From: Devosia yakushimensis
GTDB lineage: Bacteria; Pseudomonadota; Alphaproteobacteria; Rhizobiales; Devosiaceae
Reading direction: 5' to 3'
Length of the DNA: 64,000 bases
Assembly (NCBI RefSeq): GCF_030159855.1
Contig: NZ_BSNG01000003.1
Coordinates: forward strand, 107,419 to 171,418
Positions 8,417 through 17,304 of this stretch are shown piece by piece; positions within the stretch are counted from its first letter, which is position 1, and every line of letters begins with the position of its first letter. The translations under genes were made by a program, and so were the position numbers. Below the pieces are notes generated by a model, which was not told the origin of the DNA, did not search any database, and saw only the letters and a list, made by a program, of their open reading frames with translations.

Positions 8417-9513
8417 TGGATAAGGTCGGTATTGGCATTATCGGACTGGGTAATATTTCCGCCGCCTATCTCAAGGCGAGCAAGGATTTTCCGGTGCTCG
8501 ACATCCGCGCCGTGGCGGATATGAACCCGGCCGCCGCCAAGGCGAAAGCCGATGAATTCGGCCTCAACGCTGTCGATCTCGACGCGATCTTCACCGATCC
8601 CTCCATCGACATCATCCTCAACCTGACCATCCCCAAGGCCCATGTCGAAGTCGGCCTGCGCGCCATCGAAGCGGGCAAGCATGTCTATTCGGAAAAGCCG
8701 CTCGGCATTGTCTTTGCCGAAGGCAAGAAGCTGGTCGACCGTGCCCGCGAAAAGGGCCTGCGCGTCGGCTCGGCTCCCGATACCTTCCTGGGCGGCAGCC
8801 ACCAGACGTCGCGCCGCCTGGTCGATGAGGGCGCCTTGGGCCAGCTCGTCGGCGGCACCGCCTATTTCATGTGCCCCGGCCATGAGCGCTGGCACCCCAA
8901 TCCCGCCTTCTATTACGAAGCCGGCGGCGGCCCCATGCTCGATATGGGCCCCTATTACATCACCGATCTGGTCAACCTGCTCGGCCCCGTCGTCAAGGTG
9001 TCCGGCTTCGGCACCAAGCTCCGCGACACCCGCACCATCACCTCCAAGGACCGCAATGGGGAAATCATCCCCGTCCATGTCGCCACCCATGTCTCGGGCA
9101 CTTTGGTCTTCCACAATGGCGCCGTGGTGCAGGTGACGATGAGCTTTGACGTGGCCGGCCACAAGCATGTCCCGCTCGAAATCTACGGCACGGAGGCCTC
9201 GCTCCTCGTGCCCGATCCCAACCATTTCGGCGGCCAGATCCAGTTGCTCGAAAAGGGCGGCGAGTGGGCCGATATCGCCACCGACATGCCCTATGCCGAA
9301 GGCAATTACCGCTCGATCGGTCTCGCCGACATGGCCCATGCCATCCTCGAAGGACGCCCCCACCGCTGCAATGGCGACCTGGCTTTGCACGTGCTCGAAG
9401 TGATGGAGGCCTTCCAGACTTCTTCAGATACCGGCCGCGTCATCGACATCACCACGCCAGCCGAGCGGCCCGCGCAACTCGCCTCGTCGCTGGTCAACGG
9501 CAAGCTGGCCTGA
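8413..9513 (+). CDS. Gfo/Idh/MocA-family oxidoreductase (ThuB-like)
   Basis: NAD(P)-dependent sugar dehydrogenase, 366 residues. The Rossmann motif GIIGLGNISAAY is at the N-terminus, the family motif SEKPLG near residue 95, and the C-terminal alpha/beta domain contains PMLDMGPYYITDLVNLLGPV. The start at 8413 overlaps the ROK stop; 8416 is an alternative ATG. It precedes a ThuA-domain gene by 21 bp. In Sinorhizobium the ThuA/ThuB pair makes the 3-keto form of trehalose, so a similar keto-disaccharide route is possible here. The substrate is not determined. Confidence 0.88.
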   Translation: MMDKVGIGIIGLGNISAAYLKASKDFPVLDIRAVADMNPAAAKAKADEFGLNAVDLDAIFTDPSIDIILNLTIPKAHVEVGLRAIEAGKHVYSEKPLGIVFAEGKKLVDRAREKGLRVGSAPDTFLGGSHQTSRRLVDEGALGQLVGGTAYFMCPGHERWHPNPAFYYEAGGGPMLDMGPYYITDLVNLLGPVVKVSGFGTKLRDTRTITSKDRNGEIIPVHVATHVSGTLVFHNGAVVQVTMSFDVAGHKHVPLEIYGTEASLLVPDPNHFGGQIQLLEKGGEWADIATDMPYAEGNYRSIGLADMAHAILEGRPHRCNGDLALHVLEVMEAFQTSSDTGRVIDITTPAERPAQLASSLVNGKLA

Positions 9514-9534
9514 TCGAATTTAAGGAGGACTATT

Positions 9535-10176
9535 ATGCGTGAAGCACTGATCGTTTGGGGCGGCTGGAGCGGGCATGAGCCCGAACAATGCGCCACCATC
9601 ATTCGCACCATGCTCGAGGAAGACGGTTTCAAGGTCTATGTCGAGAACACGACCGAAGCCTTCGCCGATCCCTCCATCCGCGATCTCAGCCTGATCGTGC
9701 CGATCTTCACCATGAGCAAGATCGAAAAGGAAGAACTGTCAAACCTCACCGCCGCCGTCGAAGGCGGCGTGGGTCTCGCTGGCTATCACGGCGGCATGGG
9801 CGACGCCTTCCGCGATGCGGTCGATTACCAATTCATGGTCGGCGGCCAATGGGTCGCCCATCCGGGCAATATCATCGACTACCGCGTCGATATCACCCGC
9901 CCGGATGACCCGGTCATGCAAGGGATCGAAAGCTTCCCCTACCATTCCGAGCAATATTACATGCATGTCGACCCCTCCAACGAGGTGCTGGCAACCACCA
10001 CCTTCACCGGCGAGCACGCCTCCTGGATCGACGGCGTCACCATGCCCGTGGTCTGGAAGCGCAAGCACGGCCAGGGCCGGGTGTTTTATTCCTCGCTCGG
10101 CCACGTATCGAGCGAATTCGCCGTCCCGCAGATGAACACCATCCTGCGCCGCGGCATGAACTGGGCGGCGCGGTAG
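9535..10176 (+). CDS. ThuA-like domain protein
   Basis: 213-residue cytoplasmic protein of the ThuA/class-I-glutamine-amidotransferase-like fold. Recognised stretches are VWGGWSGHEPEQC, GGVGLAGYHGGMGDAFR, the YHSEQYYMHVDPS segment and the C-terminal PVVWKRKHGQGRVFYSSLGH. A good Shine-Dalgarno (AAGGAGG) lies 7-13 bp ahead of the ATG. It is the last gene of the ROK-oxidoreductase-ThuA transcript. It is somewhat shorter than Sinorhizobium ThuA, so equivalence is not certain. Role in keto-sugar metabolism is inferred from the family and the neighbouring MocA-type gene. Confidence 0.85.
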   Translation: MREALIVWGGWSGHEPEQCATIIRTMLEEDGFKVYVENTTEAFADPSIRDLSLIVPIFTMSKIEKEELSNLTAAVEGGVGLAGYHGGMGDAFRDAVDYQFMVGGQWVAHPGNIIDYRVDITRPDDPVMQGIESFPYHSEQYYMHVDPSNEVLATTTFTGEHASWIDGVTMPVVWKRKHGQGRVFYSSLGHVSSEFAVPQMNTILRRGMNWAAR

Positions 10177-10220
10177 GAGAGCCCTCCCCTTAGGGGGTGA
10201 ACTTCGCACGCGTTAAAAAC

Positions 10221-10327
10221 ACGGTGTCATCCCGGCGAAGGCCGGGATCCATGCTGAAGGCTATCCAAGCATCCAGTGCAGGGATAGGGCACAGCATGGA
10301 TTCCGGCCTTCGCCGGAATGACACCGT
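10221..10327. repeat. Extragenic palindromic repeat, family A copy 2
   Basis: Inverted repeat with 36-bp arms at 10221-10256 and 10292-10327. The arms differ at two positions, and both differences in the left arm preserve the small hairpin inside that arm (TCCCGGC...GCCGGGA versus TTCCGGC...GCCGGAA). It lies between the convergent ThuA-domain gene and the Opp-type binding-protein gene. Probably a terminator-like or REP-like element. Confidence 0.85.
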
Positions 10328-10348
10328 GGGTTGATGCTGGTACCGAAG

Positions 10349-12265
10349 TTACTCCGCCGCCGGCTTCAACTTCGCCGCGATGAACTTGAAATTGCTCCAC
10401 CACCACCACGGGCCCTCATAATAATTGTCGGCCGAGGGGTAATTGGTCCAATAGGTCTCGTTCACCGGCACGAATTTGGACGTGCCGAACATCTCGATAA
10501 CCGGCAGGCCTTCCACCAGTTCCTTGAGAATATCGGTGCCCAGCGGCACGATCTTGGGATCGTCGGCCGGTACCGCTCGGAGCTGGTCGATCAGCGCGCT
10601 CAGCTCGTCATCGACATAGCGGCCCTGGTTGGACGAGGCCGGCGTGCCATTGTCGCGCACATAATCCTTGTGCCAGCTTTCCATGCGCACGAAGAGATCG
10701 GGCGTGATGGCGCAGGACGAGCCCCAATAGGACCCCACTTCATAATCGCCGGTGTTCTCGGCGGTGAAGAACGCCCCAGCCTGCATCTGCTGCACCTGGG
10801 CTGGAATGCCGAACTGCGTCCACTCATTGGCCACCGCAAAGGCCAGGCGCTGCGACTGCACCTCGAAATCGGCCGGGGCCAGGATATTGATGGTAAAGGG
10901 CGTACCATCGGGCTTGAGCCATTGCCCGCCATTATTGGTAAAGCCGGCCTCGGTCAAAAGCTTGGTCGCCTGTTCCGGATCATGCTTCCACCAGCCCACG
11001 CCCAGCAATTCGCGCAAGGCTTCGGGGTCTTCCGGAATCCCCGCCACCCCTTCCGAGCGCAGCCGTTCGCCTAAGCGCACCGCATAGTCCGGATCAAACG
11101 GCTTATAGCCATCCTCCAGCGCAAATTCGCCCAGCCACTGCGCCATGGGCTGGTGATAGGTATCCATCAGCACCGTGGTCGGCGGAATGGCCAGCGGAGA
11201 CGCCCGCATCATGCCCGAGAAGGTCGCGATACTGGCCTGTTCGGCATTGATGGCCAGTGCCAGCGCCCAGCGCGTCTTGGCATCGTCATAGGGCGCCTTG
11301 GACGTATTGAAATGAATGCCGCGCTCGCAAGGGTCATCGAGATTGGCATAGGGGAAATCGTTGAACCAGGCGCGCACCTTGGGGTTCTGCCCGCGCAGGA
11401 TATCGAGGCTTTCCGGGGAAATATCGGTCAGGATATCGATATCATTGGCCGCCATGGCCAATACGCGCCGCTCCTCGGTGCCATAGCTGCGGAACAGCAC
11501 ATATTTGGCCGCCGGCTCGCCCACGATCTGCCCGATATCGGTATTCTGCCAATCCTCGCGCTTCTCCCACAGGAACCAGGTGCCATTGGGGTCATGGTCC
11601 TTGTATTTGTAGGCGCTGATGGTCACCGGCGGGAAATTGGTGAAGGTCGCCGGATCTTCCTTTTCCCAGATATGCTTGGGCACGATGTGGAACGGATTGC
11701 CATAGATCACCGAGCCCAAAACGATGGCGAGGCGAGGCGTCGGCTTGGTGGTGGTGATCTCGACTGTATTGGCGTCCACCTTGGTCACCGAAGCGATCTG
11801 GGCGGTATAGGCCGCGCTATAGGCCAAAGCCGGGGTATTGCGCAGCATCTGGTCGGTGAACACCACGTCATCGGCCGAAAAGGGCTGCCCGTCGCTCCAG
11901 GTCAGCCCCTCGCGCAAAGCCACCTTGAACTTGGTGAAATCCGCGTTGAGCGCCTCGGGCATGGCCGATGCCAGATCGGGAATCTGCGCGCCCTTGGCCG
12001 TGTCGATGTCATAGAGCAAGGCGCCGGCCAATTGGTGATAGCCGTGATTGATGGTCACGCCCTGCTGATACATGTTCATATTGGTCGGATTGCCGACCCG
12101 GGCATTGAGCATGTCGACGACCAGGGTTTCGGCGCGTGGCGTGCCGACATCGGTCATCTGCTGGGCCCATGCGGGCAGCGCCGTGCCGCTGAGCATGGTA
12201 CCGCCCATGGCGACGGCGAGGCCGAGCGCCATTATTGTCCGGCGGGGAAATAGGCTTGTGGTCAT
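10349..12265 (-). CDS. Opp/Dpp-type (family 5) extracellular solute-binding protein
   Basis: 638-residue periplasmic binding protein. Start at 12265 is preferred over an upstream in-frame ATG (12289) because AGGAGG sits 5 bp ahead of it. The signal peptide MTTSLFPRRTIMALGLAV continues to about residue 37 (ALPAWAQ). The family-5 body includes ALREGLTWSDGQPFSADDVVFT. Unusually it is the last gene of its operon, after GH172, two permeases and two ATPases. Proteins of this class often bind oligosaccharides rather than peptides in Rhizobiales, and the GH172 neighbour favours a sugar ligand here (inference). Confidence 0.9.
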   Translation of the reverse strand: MTTSLFPRRTIMALGLAVAMGGTMLSGTALPAWAQQMTDVGTPRAETLVVDMLNARVGNPTNMNMYQQGVTINHGYHQLAGALLYDIDTAKGAQIPDLASAMPEALNADFTKFKVALREGLTWSDGQPFSADDVVFTDQMLRNTPALAYSAAYTAQIASVTKVDANTVEITTTKPTPRLAIVLGSVIYGNPFHIVPKHIWEKEDPATFTNFPPVTISAYKYKDHDPNGTWFLWEKREDWQNTDIGQIVGEPAAKYVLFRSYGTEERRVLAMAANDIDILTDISPESLDILRGQNPKVRAWFNDFPYANLDDPCERGIHFNTSKAPYDDAKTRWALALAINAEQASIATFSGMMRASPLAIPPTTVLMDTYHQPMAQWLGEFALEDGYKPFDPDYAVRLGERLRSEGVAGIPEDPEALRELLGVGWWKHDPEQATKLLTEAGFTNNGGQWLKPDGTPFTINILAPADFEVQSQRLAFAVANEWTQFGIPAQVQQMQAGAFFTAENTGDYEVGSYWGSSCAITPDLFVRMESWHKDYVRDNGTPASSNQGRYVDDELSALIDQLRAVPADDPKIVPLGTDILKELVEGLPVIEMFGTSKFVPVNETYWTNYPSADNYYEGPWWWWSNFKFIAAKLKPAAE

Positions 12266-12285
12266 GGTCTCCTCCTCTTGCTTTT

Positions 12286-13179
12286 TCAAGCGTTGGTTGG
12301 CGGGTGCTTGAGTGCACTCTGGTGCCGAATGTCTGGATGGGAATATTGCTCGTCGATGGCGTCGAGTTCGCTCCAGCGGTCCCCGACCGAGGGAATCGCC
12401 GCCATCAATTCGCGCGTATAAGCCTGTTGGGGATTGTCGAGGATGTCGGTGGGCACACCACTCTCCACCACCCGCCCGGTATTCATGATCGAGACCTGGT
12501 CGGACAGGTAATAGGCGGTCGACAGGTCATGCGTGATGTAGATGAACGAGACGCCCTGTTCCCCAACGATCTGGCGGAACAGATTGACGATGGACATGCG
12601 CAAACTCGCATCCACCATCGAGACCGGCTCGTCCGCCACGATCAGCTTCGGCTTGGGGATCAGCGCCCGTGCCACGCTGATGCGCTGCAATTCGCCGCCC
12701 GAGAACTGCCGGATATATTTGCCGCGAATGCGCTCATAACTGAGCCCCACCGAGCGCAGCGCCACATCGGCCGCCGCGATGGCCTCGGCTTCATTGCGCG
12801 CCACCCGCAGATTAAGCGCCGTGCGGCGCAGATAGGCTTCGACCGGCAGATAGGCACTGAACGCCTCGAACGGATTCTGGAAAATGGGCTGTACCAGCCG
12901 CCGGAATTCGAAATTGTCGATCCGGTCTGCGCCCTTGCCGCTGAGCGGTCGCCCGAGCAGCCTGATACTGCCTTCGCTGGGCTCGACCAGCCGCAGGATC
13001 ATGCGGGCAATCGTCGTCTTGCCCGACCCCGATTCCCCCACGATTGAAAAGACCTGCGGCGTCTCCGGCAGGGTGAAGGACACATCGTCCACCGCCTTGA
13101 ACGGCTTGCCGCCGAACAGGCCGCCCTTGCGATAGCTGCGCGAGAGATTGCTGACTTCGAGTATGGGCACGCCGCTCAT
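12286..13179 (-). CDS. Opp/Dpp-type importer ATPase (OppF-like)
   Basis: 297-residue ATPase with Walker A GESGSGKTT (about residue 47), Q-loop FQNPFEAFSAY, signature FSGGELQR, Walker B LIVADEPVSMVD and switch segment FIYITHDLS. It overlaps the upstream OppD-like gene by 4 bp and is followed after 20 bp by the binding-protein gene. The conventional QNP Q-loop is kept while the signature begins FSGGE, as in many OppF subunits. It functions as one half of a heterodimeric ATPase. Confidence 0.92.
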   Translation of the reverse strand: MSGVPILEVSNLSRSYRKGGLFGGKPFKAVDDVSFTLPETPQVFSIVGESGSGKTTIARMILRLVEPSEGSIRLLGRPLSGKGADRIDNFEFRRLVQPIFQNPFEAFSAYLPVEAYLRRTALNLRVARNEAEAIAAADVALRSVGLSYERIRGKYIRQFSGGELQRISVARALIPKPKLIVADEPVSMVDASLRMSIVNLFRQIVGEQGVSFIYITHDLSTAYYLSDQVSIMNTGRVVESGVPTDILDNPQQAYTRELMAAIPSVGDRWSELDAIDEQYSHPDIRHQSALKHPPTNA

Positions 13180-14000
13180 GACACCGCTCCCAGCGTCTCG
13201 ACCGCCCGCTTGCCATGCAGCCGCGGCAGCGAGGCGATGAGGTTCTTGGTATAATCGTGCTGCGGATTGGCGAAGATGTCGGCGGTCGGGCCCTGCTCGA
13301 CAATCCGCCCCTGATACATGATCACCAGCCGGTCGGTGATCTGGTAATGCACGCCCAGGTCATGGCTCACCAGCACCAGGCAATTGCGCTGGCGCCGCTG
13401 GATTTCAACCATCATCAGCAGGATCTTCTTTTGCACCACCACGTCGAGCGCCGTGGTCGGCTCATCGGCCAGGATCAGCCTTGGATTGACGAAAGCCGCG
13501 ATGGCCACCAGCACGCGTTGCCGCATGCCGCCCGATAGCTGATGCGGATAGGCGTCGAGCACGTTTTCCTCTAGGCCGAACCCGGCCAGGAATGCGGCGA
13601 TGCGCGCCCGCAATTCGCCGCGACTGCCCTGGCGCTCGCGCTTGGGCAAGCCGTCCACAACCTGCGCCTCGATTTTCATCAATGGGTTGAGCACGCTCAT
13701 CGAGCCCTGCGGGATATAGCTGATCTGGTCCCACCAGAGCGGCGCGAACCGGCTCGATGGCGCCTCGATCACCTTGCCGGAACGGGGATCAGTGAACCGC
13801 CCGGTGACCGTGCCGCTCTGGATGCGCAGCCCGGTCGAAAAATCCCCGTAAATGGCCCGCATCAGCGTGGATTTGCCCGACCCCGATTCCCCGGCAATAC
13901 CCAGGATTTCATTGTCGTTGATGGTGAGGCTCACCCCATCGACCGCCTTGATGAAACCGGCCGAGCCATAGCCCACCGTAACATTGTCGACTTCGATCAT
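13176..14000 (-). CDS. Opp/Dpp-type importer ATPase (OppD-like)
   Basis: 274-residue ATPase: Walker A GESGSGKST, Q-loop PQGSMSVLNP, signature LSGGMRQR, Walker B LILADEPTTALD, switch LVSHDLG. The open frame runs further upstream, but the start at 14000 (MIEVDNVTVGYG) overlaps the preceding permease stop by 4 bp and begins at the normal first beta strand. It is shorter than E. coli OppD (about 330) and appears to lack the C-terminal iron-sulfur/oligo-HPY extension. Translationally coupled on both sides. Confidence 0.9.
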   Translation of the reverse strand: MIEVDNVTVGYGSAGFIKAVDGVSLTINDNEILGIAGESGSGKSTLMRAIYGDFSTGLRIQSGTVTGRFTDPRSGKVIEAPSSRFAPLWWDQISYIPQGSMSVLNPLMKIEAQVVDGLPKRERQGSRGELRARIAAFLAGFGLEENVLDAYPHQLSGGMRQRVLVAIAAFVNPRLILADEPTTALDVVVQKKILLMMVEIQRRQRNCLVLVSHDLGVHYQITDRLVIMYQGRIVEQGPTADIFANPQHDYTKNLIASLPRLHGKRAVETLGAVS

Positions 14001-14836
14001 ACGCTCATCCTCCGGGCCGAGGACCGCATGGAAAGCCCCGAGGAAACGAGGAACAGCCCGATGAACAGCAGGACGATGGCGATGACCGGTGAGCCGATCC
14101 ACACATATTTGCCGCCCAGCAGCGCCTGATAATTGATGGCCCAATAGATCATCGTGCCCAGCGTCGCCTGTTGCGCGCTCGATAGCCCGATCACCGCCAG
14201 CGCGCTTTCGGTCGAAATGCCGACCAGCACCGTGTTGATGAAATTGGCCGCCGACCAGCCCGCGATATAGGGGAAGATGTGACGCACGAGGATCCGTACG
14301 CTCGACTCCCCGGAAAACCACGCGACATTGATGAATTCGCGCTCGCGCATGGTCAGCGCCACCGCCCGCACCTGCCGGGCCGGATAGGGCCAGTTGAAGA
14401 CCACCAGCAGCAGCCCGACGATGGGCAGCGCCAATTGCCCGCTGAACAGGGCCGCCATCAGGATCAGGATGGGGAGTGTCGGGATGCAGAGCAGCGCATC
14501 CATGAAGAACGACAGCACCCGGTCGAGCCAGCCACCGGCATAGCCCGCGGCAAGGCCGAGAAAGACGCCTATGATGGTCGATAGCCCCGCCACGATGAGG
14601 CCCAGGATCAGCGAATTGCGCAGCGCATAGGTCAAAAGCCAGAACACATCCTGGCCCAGGCTCGTCGTGCCCAGCCAATGAGCCGCACCCGGATTTTGGT
14701 TACGCGGCGCCGTGTACCAGACCAGAGGATCGCCTGGCGCGAACCAGGGCAGGATAGCCCCCAGGATAACGCAGAGTGCCACCAGCGCGACGCCGAGATA
14801 GAGCCGGAACGGGGCATGAAGGAAGAAATTGCGCAT
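13997..14836 (-). CDS. Opp/Dpp-type importer permease (OppC-like)
   Basis: 279-residue inner-membrane permease. The first helix (LYLGVALVALCVILGAIL) is followed by the extracytoplasmic loop with HWLGTTSLGQDVFW, typical of DppC/OppC (usually HxLGTDxxGRD). Five more helices follow, with the EAA-type loop REREFINVAWFSGESSVRILVRHIFPYI. It overlaps the downstream ATPase start by 4 bp and lies 4 bp after the OppB-like gene. Substrate class is set by the binding protein and probably includes oligosaccharides. Confidence 0.9.
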   Translation of the reverse strand: MRNFFLHAPFRLYLGVALVALCVILGAILPWFAPGDPLVWYTAPRNQNPGAAHWLGTTSLGQDVFWLLTYALRNSLILGLIVAGLSTIIGVFLGLAAGYAGGWLDRVLSFFMDALLCIPTLPILILMAALFSGQLALPIVGLLLVVFNWPYPARQVRAVALTMREREFINVAWFSGESSVRILVRHIFPYIAGWSAANFINTVLVGISTESALAVIGLSSAQQATLGTMIYWAINYQALLGGKYVWIGSPVIAIVLLFIGLFLVSSGLSMRSSARRMSV

Positions 14837-14840
14837 GGGC

Positions 14841-15839
14841 CTACCTGTGCCTGATGCGTGGATCGAGCAGCGGATAGATCAGGTCGATGACCATGGTGGC
14901 AGTCGCCACCGCGATGACCGAAAGGCTGATCGTGCCCATCAACAGGTTGAAATCGCCCTGCAGCACGGCCGAGTAGATCAGCAGGCCCAGCCCCGGATAA
15001 TCGAACAGGATTTCCGTGATCAGCGAGCCGTTGAACATCAGCCCGATCTGCAGCGCCAGAAACGTGATCTGCGGCAGGATGGCATTGGGCAGCACATAGC
15101 GGGTGAGGATGCGCCCATCGCCCAGCCCCTTGAGCCGGGCATAGCGCACGAATTCCTCTTCCCTGAGCGCCGTGGTCTGCGCCTTGACGCTGATCACCCA
15201 CCAGCCGAACACCACGATGACGATGGACATGGCCGGCAGGAACGAATTCCAGACCACGCTCGTCACCAGCTCCCAGCTCCAGGGCGCGCCGCGAATGGTC
15301 GTGGTCAGCGGAAAGATCTTCCAGACATAGGAAAACAGGATCGAGAGCACGAGCGCCAGGATGTAATAGGGGATGGGGTAAAGGCAGATCGCTATCCCCT
15401 CCATCACCCGCGAAGTCGGGCTATTGGGCTTCCAGCCTGACAGGAGCCCCACGAAATTGCCCAGCACCCAGGCGATCAGCGTCGAGGTCAGCAGCAGCCC
15501 GAAAGTCCAGGGCAGGGCATTGCGGATCAGCTCCATCACCGGGGTCGGATACATCGAGAGCGACGGCCCGAAATCGGCCGTCAGCACGATGCGCTTGATG
15601 AAGGCGCCATATTGCTCCCAGAGCGAGCCGCCCAGCCCGAACGTATCGGCCAGCGACTGGCGCAGGGCATCTACCTGCGCCGCGTCCATATAGGCGCCCT
15701 GCGAGGACACCTTGGCCAGCATGGCCTCGATCGGGTCGGTCGGCCCCAGCCGCGGCACGAAGAACAGCACCGTCAGCGCAAACATGATCACCAGGGCATA
15801 GACCACGAGCCGCCCGGCAATGTAGCGGATAAGGGTCAT
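14841..15839 (-). CDS. Opp/Dpp-type importer permease (OppB-like)
   Basis: 332-residue inner-membrane permease. The N-terminus MTLIRYIAGRLVVYALVIMF and the motif VLFFVPRLGPTDPIEAML are characteristic of OppB/DppB. About six helices are visible, with the EAA loop REEEFVRYARLKGLGDGRILTRYVLPNA and the C-terminal PLLDPRIRHR. Its start codon shares one base with the stop of the GH172 gene, indicating coupled translation. It pairs with the OppC-like protein. Confidence 0.92.
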   Translation of the reverse strand: MTLIRYIAGRLVVYALVIMFALTVLFFVPRLGPTDPIEAMLAKVSSQGAYMDAAQVDALRQSLADTFGLGGSLWEQYGAFIKRIVLTADFGPSLSMYPTPVMELIRNALPWTFGLLLTSTLIAWVLGNFVGLLSGWKPNSPTSRVMEGIAICLYPIPYYILALVLSILFSYVWKIFPLTTTIRGAPWSWELVTSVVWNSFLPAMSIVIVVFGWWVISVKAQTTALREEEFVRYARLKGLGDGRILTRYVLPNAILPQITFLALQIGLMFNGSLITEILFDYPGLGLLIYSAVLQGDFNLLMGTISLSVIAVATATMVIDLIYPLLDPRIRHR

Positions 15840-16954
15840 CAGATGACTTCGAGATAATCGCGGTCGGCGAGTTCGGGGAAAGGCGCAGTCGGCAGCGTCT
15901 GGTACCAGAAGGCGACCGAGGCGATATCGTCCTGCAGTGGCAGGTAGCGCCGGTCCTTCTTTTCGGTGCGCCAGCCCAGCGCCTGGATGGTGACCCGCAG
16001 ATCGTCATCGAACCGGATCGGGTCATGGATATGCCAGCGATACATGCCGAAGCGCATCTGGCTGTTATAGACCCCGTCGGGCCGGATCACCTGCGGCAGG
16101 CCGGCATAGGGCGTGGTGAATTCGCGATAGCGGCTGTCCATGGTATCATCCACCACCCCGCCATCGAAATTATAAGCGCCGCAGAAATAGTCCTCCGTGC
16201 CGGTGCCGCAAATGGTGGGGAAATCCTTGTCCCCATCCATGAAGAACTTGATCTCGCCCTCGCCCCACCAGCCGGCATTGTTGACGCCCCAGGCCATATA
16301 GGTGCCCACATATTGGCCCCGGCCCTTGATGCCATCGATGATGGTGTAATCGGTCTTGAACGGCAGCGGATTGGTGCGGCGGAACTGGGCGTGGAAATAG
16401 GCCGCGTCCTCGGGCACCTCGGTCAGCGCATAATTGACCTGGTAATAAATGATGCCGAAATCGTCGGGATCGCGGTTTTCGATCTCGACACGCGCCCGCT
16501 TGCGGAACGGCATCTGCCAATAGCAGTTGAACGCCCGGCCGGGATTGACGCAGACGGCCAGCGAGGTCACCTGCGAAAACCGGTTCCAGCCCGAGCAGAA
16601 AAAGTCGCCCACCGGCGCCACCACCGAAGGATGCTCCTGGTCGTCCCAATAGATGCGCAGGATCAGGTCGCGCCAGCGCAGATTGGCCGTGGTCAGCCAG
16701 ATCTGCTGGATGGCGCCCGGCCCCTCGATATCGGCCAGCACCCGCGTTTCACCTGGCTCGATCCGGATCGAGGGCGAAACCTTCCAGCCCTGCCCCAGCC
16801 CGCGGGCGCAATTGGCGCCGGTGCCTTCGGTGGCCATGCCGCCTTTCCCCTTTTCCCCGGTGAAATTCTCCGGTGATATGGAACGGGTCTTGGCATTTGA
16901 CAGCCGGTAGAGATTGCCGAGATTGAGGTCGAGGCCGGAAAAGGGGGCGTTCAT
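15839..16954 (-). CDS. Glycoside hydrolase family 172 (DUF2961) enzyme
   Basis: 371-residue predicted cytoplasmic enzyme; no signal peptide. The start at 16954 (MNAPFSGLDLNLGNLYRL) is preferred over an upstream in-frame start because the DUF2961 fold begins here. Characteristic stretches are SFENFTGEKGKGG-like at the N-terminus (here SPENFTGEKGKGG), AIQQIWLT, GWWGEGEIKFFMDGD (about 230-244) and GTGTEDYFCGAYNF (about 250-263); the glutamates of the last two match positions I associate with GH172 catalysis. GH172 members cleave alpha-fructofuranosidic or alpha-D-arabinofuranosidic linkages. It is the first gene of the Opp-type operon. Confidence 0.88.
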   Translation of the reverse strand: MNAPFSGLDLNLGNLYRLSNAKTRSISPENFTGEKGKGGMATEGTGANCARGLGQGWKVSPSIRIEPGETRVLADIEGPGAIQQIWLTTANLRWRDLILRIYWDDQEHPSVVAPVGDFFCSGWNRFSQVTSLAVCVNPGRAFNCYWQMPFRKRARVEIENRDPDDFGIIYYQVNYALTEVPEDAAYFHAQFRRTNPLPFKTDYTIIDGIKGRGQYVGTYMAWGVNNAGWWGEGEIKFFMDGDKDFPTICGTGTEDYFCGAYNFDGGVVDDTMDSRYREFTTPYAGLPQVIRPDGVYNSQMRFGMYRWHIHDPIRFDDDLRVTIQALGWRTEKKDRRYLPLQDDIASVAFWYQTLPTAPFPELADRDYLEVI

Positions 16955-17304
16955 ATGGGGTTCCGTAGCAAGCGGGCAATAGCAGGCCCTTCGCGGCCCG
17001 AAGGCGCGGCAAAGGTCCATTGCATGGACAAATCGAGGCCATTGCCCAGGCGGGCTCAAAGCCTCGTTTCTGTGAAATCGAAGGCGCCGGCCGGAAGGCT
17101 AGGCAGTGTCGTGGAACGTGCTCATCGTCTCTCTCCCGAATGGCGTTCAGGCCGCCGGCTTGTGCCGGTTCAAGCGCGCCCGCATTCCTCGGGCGACCAC
17201 AACGGCCTCACCCGACGCGATCACCATAACAAGCAATTTCCGCTTTGCAAATGCATTCACAAATCAATTTGCAAATCGATTTTTCCAATGATAGCGATCC
17301 CTTC
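16955..17304. other. 350-bp divergent intergenic region, GH172 operon / lacI gene
   Basis: No convincing gene. It must hold the promoters for the minus-strand GH172-Opp operon and the plus-strand LacI regulator. The last 65 bp before the regulator are A/T-rich and contain two TTTGCAAA cores 24 bp apart (17244-17251 and 17268-17275), annotated separately as operators. No clear -35/-10 pair could be assigned. Confidence 0.6.
17244..17280. promoter_or_regulatory. Candidate LacI-type operator pair
   Basis: Near-perfect 18-bp palindrome ATCAATTTGCAAATCGAT at 17263-17280, one asymmetric position per half, with the central GC step usual for LacI-family sites. A second core TTTGCAAA is centred exactly 24 bp upstream (17244-17251). 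The site lies 25 bp before the LacI start at 17305, so autoregulation plus control of the divergent operon is likely. Confidence 0.6.
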
